Source: Planctomycetota bacterium
GTDB taxonomy: Bacteria > Planctomycetota > Planctomycetia > Planctomycetales > Planctomycetaceae
Direction: 5' to 3'
DNA: 8,001 nt
Assembly: GCA_029977045.1 (NCBI GenBank)
Contig: JAPOLP010000232.1
Location: 1 to 8,001 of the forward strand
Shown here: positions 1 through 6,160 of the stretch, one piece after another
How positions within the stretch are numbered: position 1 is the first letter of the stretch
How the letters are laid out: each line of letters starts with the position of its first letter
The notes under the pieces: model-generated
Database searches by the model: none
What the model was told of the DNA's origin: nothing
Seen by the model: only the letters and a program-made list of their open reading frames with translations
Made by a program: the position numbers and the translations under genes

Positions 1-2230
1 CGCGTTGCGGAAGAGCCGGAGTTGTCGCCGGCGGCGAACCGAGTCCGGCGCGCGTCACGATCTCCCGCAATGCCTCTTCAGAATCGGCACGCTTAATCGA
101 TTGCAGCAGAGCATCTTCCTGACCGGTTTCACTGCCGAAACCGGACGGCCACTGCAGCTTGCCGCGCGAATCAATCGCCGGCAGCGGCAGCAACTGCAGG
201 TCCTCAAAGGTCTGTTCAAGAACGCCTGTCGCACACAGCGTCCACGTTCTCGGAGTGCCTGAATCAATTCCGCGGCCAGTTGTGACGTGACCATCGGCCA
301 GCCGGACCAGCCGCGTCGTGCCGTCTCTCGCCGGAAAGGCGTAATAGCTGTCTTCCGCAGCGCGAGGATCGTTGAAGAAGAATCCGCGACCAGCCGGTTC
401 CGGAATCCCGACGTTCCACAGAACGGTTCCGTTTCGGGCATCGAGCGCCGTCAGCGAATGTCGCGAGATCAGCAGTGCTGGTCCAGCGGCGCCGACGTCG
501 TCTGCCGCCTGAAGATACAGCGGCTGCGATGCTGCCAGCGTTGCCAGTTCTTCACCGGTCGCTGAGTTCAGGACGCAAACGCCGCGAACATCCGGGCCTG
601 CATACAGCAACGTTGAGCGATCGCTTAAATCATCAGAACGGGGCACTGATAGCAGCGTGATCTCGCGCCAGCCGGACCACCAGCGCCGCGTCAGCCGATT
701 CGCCGCTCCTGGTAGTGGAGAACCTGAAGGCGGCTCATCGGTCCGGCTGTATCTTCGAGCCCAGACGACTCGACGAAAGACAGGATCAACGGCGGTGATC
801 AGTCCGGCTCCGGTTGAGCAGATCAGCAAACCGTCGGCGGACACGATCGGGCAGGCGATTGAAGTCCAGTCGGCATCCGCGGCGGAGATTCCTGTCCGCT
901 CGCAAAGCTTCAACATCCACTGCGGAGTTCCATCGCGTCGATCGAGTGCGTACACAAAAAGCGCCGCGTCGTGCTGCAGCATTCCGACGAGCCAGTCTCC
1001 GTAAACCGTCGGGACTCCGACAAAGTAAGCGGTCGATTCTTCATACTCCGATTCGCCGCTGAGAAAAGCTGGGCGTGTCCATTCAACCTGACCGTCCGAA
1101 ACGCGGCGGGCCACCAGCTGGTTGCGAGGTTGTGCGTCGTCAATTGATTGCTTGCCGATTGGTAATCCTGGTGTGCTCAGCGAGCGTCCGAGAGTGGATA
1201 CGTACTCAAGGCACAGGACGCGACCGTCGTCGACGGTCATCCGTGAATACGTTGTGTCGAGCTGCACCTGCCGCGCCATGCTGACGGAGGCGAGCGATTC
1301 CAGAGCACCGGTGAGCGGCACGTTCGACGGTCGCTGGCTGCCGGTTGCTGGTGAATCGGCCTGCCACAGAGGCTTGCCTGTCGCAGCTTCGACGGCGACC
1401 AGCCGGTTGAGCGTGCGACCGATCATGACGCTCCGAACAGCGACCGGATTCAACCGCGGCAGTACAGGTATCGCCTGTCGGCGGTGCTCATCGAGAGCCT
1501 GCTGAAACCAGCCGACCGAACCATCTTCAAACGCGGCAGCCGCCTGCCAGACGCGGGAATCGGTTCCGACGCCGCGATTCTGCTGTTGAGAAGCAACTTC
1601 GGTTTCAAGCGCCTCGATCTGCTTCAGCTGTTGATCGATCGTCGTGACCAGCGAGATTGTTGCCGCAGTCTCGCGCTTCAACTTCTGCAGCACTGAACGA
1701 GCCTGCCAGACGTGACCGCGATCCAGAAACCAACTGACCAGAAGACGCTGTGCCTGCCGGGCTGACGCGGTCCCTGGATAGCGGTCAGCGATTTCCTGCA
1801 GCTTGGAGTTCGTTCCACCAGCGACGACGAAGCTTTGCAACCGGCGAGCGGCCTCAGCTTCACTCTGCTGAACGAACTGTCGACGTTCGACAGTCGGCAG
1901 AGAGTTAAGCAGTCCAAACGCGGCTCCTGTTACCGACTGAAATCGAGACGCTGTCTGATCAGAAGGTCCTGCCGTAACGACGCCGTCAATCTCGGAGCTG
2001 TCGAGCAACCGCCGCAACTCGGCCCGTGCCTGCGGAAAGTCACCGGACTGAATGGCCGATTCGACCTGCTGGATTCTCCGCTGAGCACTGTCGTTGACCA
2101 CAGGCCGAGCTGATGACGCAAGGCCTTCGCCCTCAGTGGCACGCGACTCGGGCATTGGCAGAGGCCCGATCAGAACGAGCAGCAGGCTCAGCAACTGCAG
2201 CAGCCATCGGCGAAGTCTCTGGCTGCTCAT
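1..2230 (-). CDS. Secreted PQQ-like beta-propeller repeat protein (partial, C-terminus off the left edge)
   Basis: The reverse strand is open for 743 codons from the ATG at 2230 to the window edge; I translated it line by line and found no stop. Residues 1-30 look like a signal peptide: RLRR, then a leucine-rich core, then a possible cleavage site near ESRA-T, so the product is probably exported. Residues about 35-220 are helical, with TPR-like stretches around 144-183 and a likely coiled coil at about 184-215. From about 264 onward come PQQ-type propeller blades, each a beta strand followed by a D/A-x-x-G-x-x-x-W turn: VEAATGKPLWQ (280-290), VSDGQVEW (377-384), LDRRDGTPQW (429-438), LNSATGEELA (554-563) and LDARNGTVLW (596-605). 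An in-frame TGA 10 codons upstream leaves this ATG as the only start, and GAAAGAG at 2239-2245 is a fitting ribosome-binding site. Such propellers usually serve protein binding; a PQQ-dependent dehydrogenase is possible, but I see no catalytic signature. The substrate is unknown. Confidence 0.88.
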   Translation of the reverse strand, partial: MSSQRLRRWLLQLLSLLLVLIGPLPMPESRATEGEGLASSARPVVNDSAQRRIQQVESAIQSGDFPQARAELRRLLDSSEIDGVVTAGPSDQTASRFQSVTGAAFGLLNSLPTVERRQFVQQSEAEAARRLQSFVVAGGTNSKLQEIADRYPGTASARQAQRLLVSWFLDRGHVWQARSVLQKLKRETAATISLVTTIDQQLKQIEALETEVASQQQNRGVGTDSRVWQAAAAFEDGSVGWFQQALDEHRRQAIPVLPRLNPVAVRSVMIGRTLNRLVAVEAATGKPLWQADSPATGSQRPSNVPLTGALESLASVSMARQVQLDTTYSRMTVDDGRVLCLEYVSTLGRSLSTPGLPIGKQSIDDAQPRNQLVARRVSDGQVEWTRPAFLSGESEYEESTAYFVGVPTVYGDWLVGMLQHDAALFVYALDRRDGTPQWMLKLCERTGISAADADWTSIACPIVSADGLLICSTGAGLITAVDPVFRRVVWARRYSRTDEPPSGSPLPGAANRLTRRWWSGWREITLLSVPRSDDLSDRSTLLYAGPDVRGVCVLNSATGEELATLAASQPLYLQAADDVGAAGPALLISRHSLTALDARNGTVLWNVGIPEPAGRGFFFNDPRAAEDSYYAFPARDGTTRLVRLADGHVTTGRGIDSGTPRTWTLCATGVLEQTFEDLQLLPLPAIDSRGKLQWPSGFGSETGQEDALLQSIKRADSEEALREIVTRAGLGSPPATTPALPQR

Positions 2231-2318
2231 GGGGAAAGCTCTTTCGGCAGGCGCTGGTCAGCAGCGAAGTCAGCCGGTCCGCCAGAACGGGACGAACCAG
2301 GCGGCTTCCACTCTACTG

Positions 2319-2333
2319 CCGTTCGCCGAACGG
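2319..2333. repeat. Perfect 7-bp inverted repeat in a divergent intergenic spacer
   Basis: CCGTTCG and CGAACGG flank a single central base. It lies in the 166-bp spacer between the propeller gene (minus) and the small GTG-started gene (plus), about 90 bp upstream of the first start and 64 bp upstream of the second. The position suits a dimeric regulator's operator, or a small stem in the propeller gene's leader. No flanking promoter is clear enough to call, so a regulatory role is a guess. Confidence 0.35.
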
Positions 2334-2396
2334 AACTAGACTCGCCGCGTTTCGCCGACAGTCCGTTCCTCATGACCAGCCTGCAGCAGGTGCTCC

Positions 2397-2636
2397 GTGG
2401 ATTCCGCAGCCGATCATCAATTCATTCCCGCCAACGCGTCGCCCGCTCTGAAAACCGCGATCGCTGAACTCGCCACGCAGACGGGCCGCCCGGAGAACGA
2501 GTTCAACGGGATACGTCTGGGCGACGCTTATCAGCTTGCCGTCGAGGCGTTTGGCGATGAGCTTCCCGAGTTCTGGCGTATCTGGAACAGCTGGAATGAC
2601 ATCCCGGACACACCTCAGGATTGGGGCGACCTGTAG
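2397..2636 (+). CDS. Small acidic hypothetical protein, GTG start
   Basis: A 79-residue protein I do not recognise. It starts at GTG 2397: an in-frame TGA at 2373-2375 excludes longer versions, and AGCAGG at 2385-2390 sits 6 bases ahead as a plausible ribosome-binding site. The product is acidic, has no signal peptide or membrane helix, and appears soluble. The middle (about 17-55) looks mainly helical. The C-terminal third carries tryptophans at 60, 63, 66 and 76, in EFWRIWNSWNDIP and QDWGDL. Codon use resembles the neighbours, and the opposite-strand reading is less protein-like. The gene is divergent from the propeller gene and convergent with the 85-aa gene, with a strong hairpin 25 bases past its stop. 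No function can be assigned. It is probably a real gene because the start, ribosome site, composition and terminator agree. Confidence 0.68.
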   Translation: MDSAADHQFIPANASPALKTAIAELATQTGRPENEFNGIRLGDAYQLAVEAFGDELPEFWRIWNSWNDIPDTPQDWGDL

Positions 2637-2660
2637 CCGTCGGCGAAAACCCGTTCGCGC

Positions 2661-2706
2661 AGCAGTAAGGCCGTCTCGAAGCGCACTTCAAGACGGCCTT
2701 GCTGTT
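2661..2706. terminator. Strong stem-loop between convergent genes, likely bidirectional terminator
   Basis: Positions 2661-2681 pair with 2686-2706 around a 4-base loop (CGCA). The stem is about 21 bp with two G-T pairs and one mismatch; its core AAGGCCGTCT / AGACGGCCTT is perfect. It lies 25 bases after the stop of the plus-strand gene and 40 bases past the stop of the minus-strand gene, as expected for a shared terminator. A U-run is lacking on both strands (the plus side continues TTGTCTGATCT), so it may act as an RNA 3'-end stabiliser or need Rho. Confidence 0.7.
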
Positions 2707-2746
2707 GTCTGATCTCTAATCTCTGTCGCCCGGCAAGCCGCGAAAC

Positions 2747-3004
2747 TCAGTTCGCTTTGGAGTAGCCCAGGCTCATGATGACGTCGTGCAGTTCTTCGTA
2801 GGTGATGAAACGGCGACGGTGTGCCAGCTTGTAGCTGTCGACAGCGTCGGCCAGTTCGACGGCGTCCGGATTCCGGTAGTTGCGGGCGTCCTGGAACTGG
2901 CGGCGTTCCGGAAGTCCATCCGGTCGCGAGTTCACTGAACGCTGGCGTCGGTCTTCAAACGTTGTGGGAGCGTCCGCCTGAGGCTGCAGGGTCGAGGATT
3001 GCAT
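2747..3004 (-). CDS. Conserved-looking 85-aa hypothetical protein, planctomycete type
   Basis: The frame stays open upstream to 3193, but the ATG at 3004 is chosen because AGGAG lies 7 bases ahead of it, one of the best ribosome-binding sites in the window; the upstream part is arginine- and serine-rich and reads like non-coding translation. The 85-residue product has a polar, proline- and arginine-rich N-terminal half (1-45) that is probably disordered. A compact C-terminal part (about 46-85) is predicted helical and contains VDSYKLAHRRRFITYEELHD followed by VIMSLGY. I recall small planctomycete proteins ending in a similar RRFITYEEL...SLGY pattern, but I know no function and could not check this. 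A basic HRRRF cluster next to a helix could bind nucleic acid or a protein partner; that is a guess. No signal peptide or membrane segment is present. It converges on the small GTG-started gene and is divergent from gpsA. Confidence 0.75.
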   Translation of the reverse strand: MQSSTLQPQADAPTTFEDRRQRSVNSRPDGLPERRQFQDARNYRNPDAVELADAVDSYKLAHRRRFITYEELHDVIMSLGYSKAN

Positions 3005-3391
3005 GAGAGGGCTCCTGATGGCGTGCCATACTGAGGTTGCGGCACAGGTCGCTGCGGACAGGACTTTGGTACGAAATGGTCTGTTTGAACCTGGACCAGA
3101 AATCGTCGGACGGCAAACGGAAAGTCGTCCGTACGACCGTCGAGAAGTAAGAGCCCGTCGTTCCAATCCGAATCTCACGAACAAGCGACGCAATCGCGAA
3201 AACTAGCCGCACCGCCAAACGGCGTCTCCTTGAGTGTCGACTCGAGTCGCCGCTCACGATGGATCCCCTGAATCCGCAGCAGTGACTGCCGAATCGCCGT
3301 GAGATCCGGTGGCAGTCTGCGCTTCAAGCAGTCATCTTGCTGGCCACTCAGCGAGTTCACAGATTCTTTTCTGCATCGGACGATTCCCGCG
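3005..3391. other. Gene-free divergent spacer, 387 bp
   Basis: This lies between the 85-aa gene and gpsA and should hold both promoters, yet no -35/-10 pair stands out. Visible structures are the perfect 12-bp palindrome CGACTCGAGTCG at 3238-3249, a small hairpin CGCC-AAAC-GGCG at 3212-3223, and a TGGTC/GACCA inverted pair near 3078-3099. Short open frames on both strands here have arginine-rich, low-quality translations and no ribosome sites, so I do not call them genes. I found no tRNA or other recognisable RNA. Confidence 0.5.
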
Positions 3392-4387
3392 ATGAAGATC
3401 ACGATTCTCGGCGGCGGGGCCATGGCGACTGCCTGTGCCGTGCTGCTGTCCGAACAACCCGACCACTCCGTGACGATCTGGGCTCGGAATGCGGAATATG
3501 CCGCGCAGATGGCGAGAGATCACGAAAACCAGCGACTGCTGCCCGGCATCCCGATTCCGGAATGCGTCCAGATCACGTCCGACATTCAGGCCGCCGTCGA
3601 CGGTGCTGATCTGATTGTTGTTTCGATCCCGACAGCATTTCTGCGCGAGGCACTGACCGAGTACCGAAACGTGCTGAGCGGCGGGCAGCCGATCGTCAGT
3701 GTCATTAAGGGCATCGAGAACGAGACGCTTCTGCGACCGAGCGAGATCATCTCCGAGGTTCTGGGAACCGACCGAGTCGTCGTGCTGGCCGGGCCGAGTC
3801 ACGCGGAAGAGATCGCGCGACGTAAGCCGGCCAGCGTCGTCGCGGCGGCGAGCGATGCCGAACTGGCGAACCTCGTCCAGCAGACGTTCTCGACGGACCG
3901 CTTTCGCGTTTACACGAACACGGATGTTGTTGGCGTTGAACTCGGCGGCGCCCTGAAGAACGTGCTGGCGATCGCGGTCGGCATCTGTGACGGACTCGGT
4001 TACGGCGACAATGCCAAGTCGGCTCTGATGACCCGCGGTCTCGTCGAGATGAACCGCTTCGGAACGGCATTCGGTGCCGAGCCGACAACGATGTTCGGTC
4101 TCGCGGGAATCGGCGACCTGATCACCACCTGCGTCAGCGGCTTCAGTCGCAACCGGCACGTTGGCAAGGAACTCGGCCGCGGCCGGAAGCTTGCTGAGAT
4201 TCTCGCCGAAATGACCGCGGTCGCCGAAGGCGTCCGCACGACCCGCAGCGTGTACGGCCTCGCGAAGAAGCACGACGTCGACATGCCGATCACGCGTGAG
4301 GTCTACGCGGTCCTGTTCGAGGACAAAGACCCCGAAGCCGCCACCGATTCCCTGATGGCAAGGCCGCCGAGGGATGAAGGGGAGTAG
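3392..4387 (+). CDS. gpsA: NAD(P)H-dependent glycerol-3-phosphate dehydrogenase
   Basis: Reduces dihydroxyacetone phosphate to sn-glycerol-3-phosphate in the cytoplasm, supplying the backbone for phospholipids. The 331-residue product is the usual family length. Residues 1-14 form the Rossmann strand and nucleotide loop (MKITILGGGAMATA). KGIE is at 106-109, AGPSHAEEIA at 133-142, the catalytic-type lysine lies in GGALKN (K189), and NAK is at 207-209. GLAGIGDLITTC (236-247) followed by SRNRH (252-256) gives the substrate-binding Arg-Asn, and AEGVRT is at 278-283. The nucleotide loop has GGGAMA rather than the common GAGSWG, within the variation tolerated by the fold. The frame is open back to 3299, but only the ATG at 3392 places the Rossmann strand at the N-terminus. 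No good Shine-Dalgarno precedes it. The last codons, including the TAG stop, lie in the left arm of the inverted-repeat element that follows, so the extreme C-terminus may have been remodelled. Confidence 0.97.
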   Translation: MKITILGGGAMATACAVLLSEQPDHSVTIWARNAEYAAQMARDHENQRLLPGIPIPECVQITSDIQAAVDGADLIVVSIPTAFLREALTEYRNVLSGGQPIVSVIKGIENETLLRPSEIISEVLGTDRVVVLAGPSHAEEIARRKPASVVAAASDAELANLVQQTFSTDRFRVYTNTDVVGVELGGALKNVLAIAVGICDGLGYGDNAKSALMTRGLVEMNRFGTAFGAEPTTMFGLAGIGDLITTCVSGFSRNRHVGKELGRGRKLAEILAEMTAVAEGVRTTRSVYGLAKKHDVDMPITREVYAVLFEDKDPEAATDSLMARPPRDEGE

Positions 4388-4531
4388 GCAGTCGGGAATT
4401 GTCAGAGCACAATTGGGAAACTGCAAAAACGAGCAGACGGCAACTATTAGCTGGATGCGGAAATCAACGCCTCACTGGTTACAGTCTTTTCCGCCTACTC
4501 CCGACTGCCCATTGCCCACTCCCCCTCCTCC
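4379..4531. repeat. Heptad-patterned inverted-repeat element between gpsA and the BatA/VWA gene
   Basis: The left arm GGCAGTCGGGA (4387-4397) is the exact complement of TCCCGACTGCC (4499-4509). Outside it, GGGGAGTA (4379-4386) pairs with CACTCCCC (4517-4524) except for one base, once an extra 7 bases (4510-4516) in the right arm are looped out. The right arm reads as imperfect heptads: CCCGACT, GCCCATT, GCCCACT, then CCCC. Inside are two more inverted pairs: AATTGT/ACAATT (4397-4402, 4409-4414) and GCGGAAA/TTTCCGC (4457-4463, 4488-4494). There is no coding capacity of its own. Its left arm contains the gpsA stop and its right end abuts the next ATG. Resembles a small non-autonomous (MITE- or REP-like) element; no transposase or clear target duplication is visible. 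Confidence 0.6.
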
Positions 4532-6160
4532 ATGCTCGACTTCCTCAATCCCTGGATGCTTGCCGGACTCGCAGGGCTTGCTCTGCCGGTCATCGCACAT
4601 CTGTTGAGCCGGCGGAAGTTCGACGTCGTCAACTGGGGAGCGATGCAGTTTCTCGAATTGAGCAGGACCACCCGGCGACGCGTGCGTCTCGAGGAGTTGC
4701 TGCTGCTTCTGCTGAGAATGGCGATGATCGCCCTGATCGCGATCGCTCTCGCGAGGCCGTGGCTGTCTGGAAGCGTGGCAGCGCTGTTTTCGACGCGACC
4801 GGCGTGCGACATCGTCATCGTGCTCGACAGCTCGTACAGCACCGATTGGGCCGGCGACGGACGCACTCCTCATCTGACCGCGCGAGCATGGTCGCGGTCG
4901 CTGCTGGATTCGCTGGCTCCCAGCGACGCAGTCACGCTCGTCGACGCGCGCGAGACACCGCGACCGGCGCTGGACTCACTGACACACGACTTCGGACTGA
5001 TTCATACCGCGGTTGAGGAACTGCCGGCTCCGAACGCATCCGGGCGGCTCAACGAGTCTGTCTTGAAAGCGTTTCAGCTGACCTCGGCGGGGACGAACCT
5101 GTCGCGGCAAATCGTCATTGTCACAGACGGGCAGGCCCGCGGATGGCAGAGTGTTGACGAGCACTTTCAACTGCAGCTTGACGAGCTGCGCGAGCAGGCG
5201 ACCGTGGCGCCGGAAATCCGGGTCGTCAACACGCGAGCCCAGCAGCCAACTCCGGTGAACTATTCGGTCGATCGGCTTGAGCTGTCGCGTGAGGTCACCG
5301 TCGCCGATTTCCCGATCCGCATCCGGACGAAGATTCGCAACTCGGGAGGGAAGGCGGTTTCAACAGTTCTCACGCATCTGGAGATCGACGGCCAGCGGCT
5401 CGGTGAGCAGACCCGGTCCGTACGCGTGCATCCGGGCGGCGAAGCACAGGTCGAATTTGAGCATCGTTTTCGACGACCAGGCTGCCATCGAGTAACGGTC
5501 GCGATCGACGGAGACAATCTGACTGTCGACGATCGATCGGACTCGATCGTTGAGGTCGCGGCTGCTCTGCCTGTCCTGATGATCGACGGCAGTCCGCATC
5601 CCGATCCGACTCGCAGCGAAACGTTCTTCGCCCGCCTGGCCGTGTCACCGCCGAACAACCCGGCTCCCTGGATTGCCGTTCGAGTTGTCTCAGTACCTGA
5701 ATTCCGTTCCGACTCGATTGGCAGCGCCCAGGTTGTCGTGCTGGCCAACGTCGCGTCTCTGAGCGATTCCCAAACTGAAGCTCTCACAACGTTTGTCGCC
5801 AACGGTGGTGGATTGGCCGTCACGCTCGGCGACCAGATCAAGCCGGCCTGGTACAACATGACGCTCTTTGCCGACGGAACAGGTCTGCTGCCCGTGTCAG
5901 TTGGCGAATTCGCAAAGGCTCCGACAGCGCCGCTTCCGGGACAGGACGAGAACGAACCGTCTCCGCCAGTCACGATCGACAGCGACAGCCTCAAGCTTCC
6001 CTGGATCAGCCGGTTTCAGGCAGGCTCAGACGACGGCTTTCTCTCGGCGCGGTTTACGAACTGGTACCGATTGCAGGAAGTAGCGGAAGGGGGCGAAACC
6101 CCCCGCCCCCGCCCCGGCAACAAAAGACGGGCCGGAGGGCTTGCGCCCTTCCGCTACTAA
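4532..6160 (+). CDS. BatA/VWA-domain membrane protein, N-terminal part of a split gene
   Basis: The 542-residue frame starts with the typical BatA N-terminus: FLNPWMLAGLAGLALPVIAH (4-23) is the first membrane helix, followed by LLSRRKFDVVNWGAMQFLE. A second hydrophobic segment covers about 54-78. The VWA domain follows (about 92-235) with an intact MIDAS, DSSYS (99-103), and the VTDG strand (197-200). Residues about 244-342 resemble an Ig/CARDB-like fold. Residues about 347-440 (VLMIDGSPHPD, later VLANVASLSDSQ and NGGGLAV) resemble a glutamine-amidotransferase-like fold without an evident catalytic cysteine. From residue 517 (6080) the sequence is that of a palindromic repeat and ends at a TAA at 6158-6160; the natural continuation lies in another frame, from about 6159. 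The start is fixed by family alignment, although the leader has no Shine-Dalgarno. Family members act in the cell envelope, often beside MoxR ATPase and DUF58 genes, which are absent here. The product is probably truncated. Confidence 0.85.
   Translation: MLDFLNPWMLAGLAGLALPVIAHLLSRRKFDVVNWGAMQFLELSRTTRRRVRLEELLLLLLRMAMIALIAIALARPWLSGSVAALFSTRPACDIVIVLDSSYSTDWAGDGRTPHLTARAWSRSLLDSLAPSDAVTLVDARETPRPALDSLTHDFGLIHTAVEELPAPNASGRLNESVLKAFQLTSAGTNLSRQIVIVTDGQARGWQSVDEHFQLQLDELREQATVAPEIRVVNTRAQQPTPVNYSVDRLELSREVTVADFPIRIRTKIRNSGGKAVSTVLTHLEIDGQRLGEQTRSVRVHPGGEAQVEFEHRFRRPGCHRVTVAIDGDNLTVDDRSDSIVEVAAALPVLMIDGSPHPDPTRSETFFARLAVSPPNNPAPWIAVRVVSVPEFRSDSIGSAQVVVLANVASLSDSQTEALTTFVANGGGLAVTLGDQIKPAWYNMTLFADGTGLLPVSVGEFAKAPTAPLPGQDENEPSPPVTIDSDSLKLPWISRFQAGSDDGFLSARFTNWYRLQEVAEGGETPRPRPGNKRRAGGLAPFRY
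6079..6158. repeat. 80-bp palindromic repeat inserted in the BatA/VWA gene
   Basis: Perfect 13-bp terminal inverted repeats, AGTAGCGGAAGGG (6079-6091) and CCCTTCCGCTACT (6146-6158), enclose two inner hairpins: GGGGG-CGAAA-CCCCC (6089-6103) and GGGC-TTGC-GCCC (6137-6148). The composition, with C6, C5 and C4 runs at 6099-6115, is unlike the flanking coding DNA. The left arm puts a TAG (6081-6083) into the frame used by the 3' part; the right arm ends the upstream frame with TAA. Excising 76 bases (TAGCGG...CCGCTA) would join Q-E-A-K-D-E in a single frame. It resembles REP- or MITE-like palindromes; copies elsewhere could not be checked. Confidence 0.75.

Noticed and set aside
55..441. 128-codon minus-strand frame inside the propeller gene
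   Set aside because: It lies in a different frame from the continuous propeller reading, which shows repeated blade motifs through this stretch; the shadow frame shows none.
3141..3170. GTTCCAATCC stretch resembling a tRNA T-loop
   Set aside because: The flanking bases do not form a T-stem, and no acceptor, D or anticodon arm can be built around it.
3005..3193. N-terminal extension of the 85-aa gene to an ATG at 3193
   Set aside because: The extension is arginine/serine-rich and unlike a folded domain, while the ATG at 3004 has an AGGAG site at ideal spacing.
3332..4426. 364-codon open frame on the minus strand opposite gpsA
   Set aside because: It is the mirror of a strongly coding, GC-biased gene. 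Its translation is rich in Arg, Asp and Gln with no domain, and it has no ribosome site or own terminator. gpsA on the other strand is unmistakable.
4399..5016. 205-codon plus-strand frame overlapping the intergenic element and the BatA/VWA start
   Set aside because: The translation is arginine-rich and has no domain; the frame starting at 4532 has the exact BatA N-terminus and VWA motifs.
4379..6158. The two palindromic elements as the ends of one composite mobile element carrying the BatA/VWA gene
   Set aside because: Their arm sequences are unrelated, no transposase lies between them, and the gene continues beyond the second repeat.
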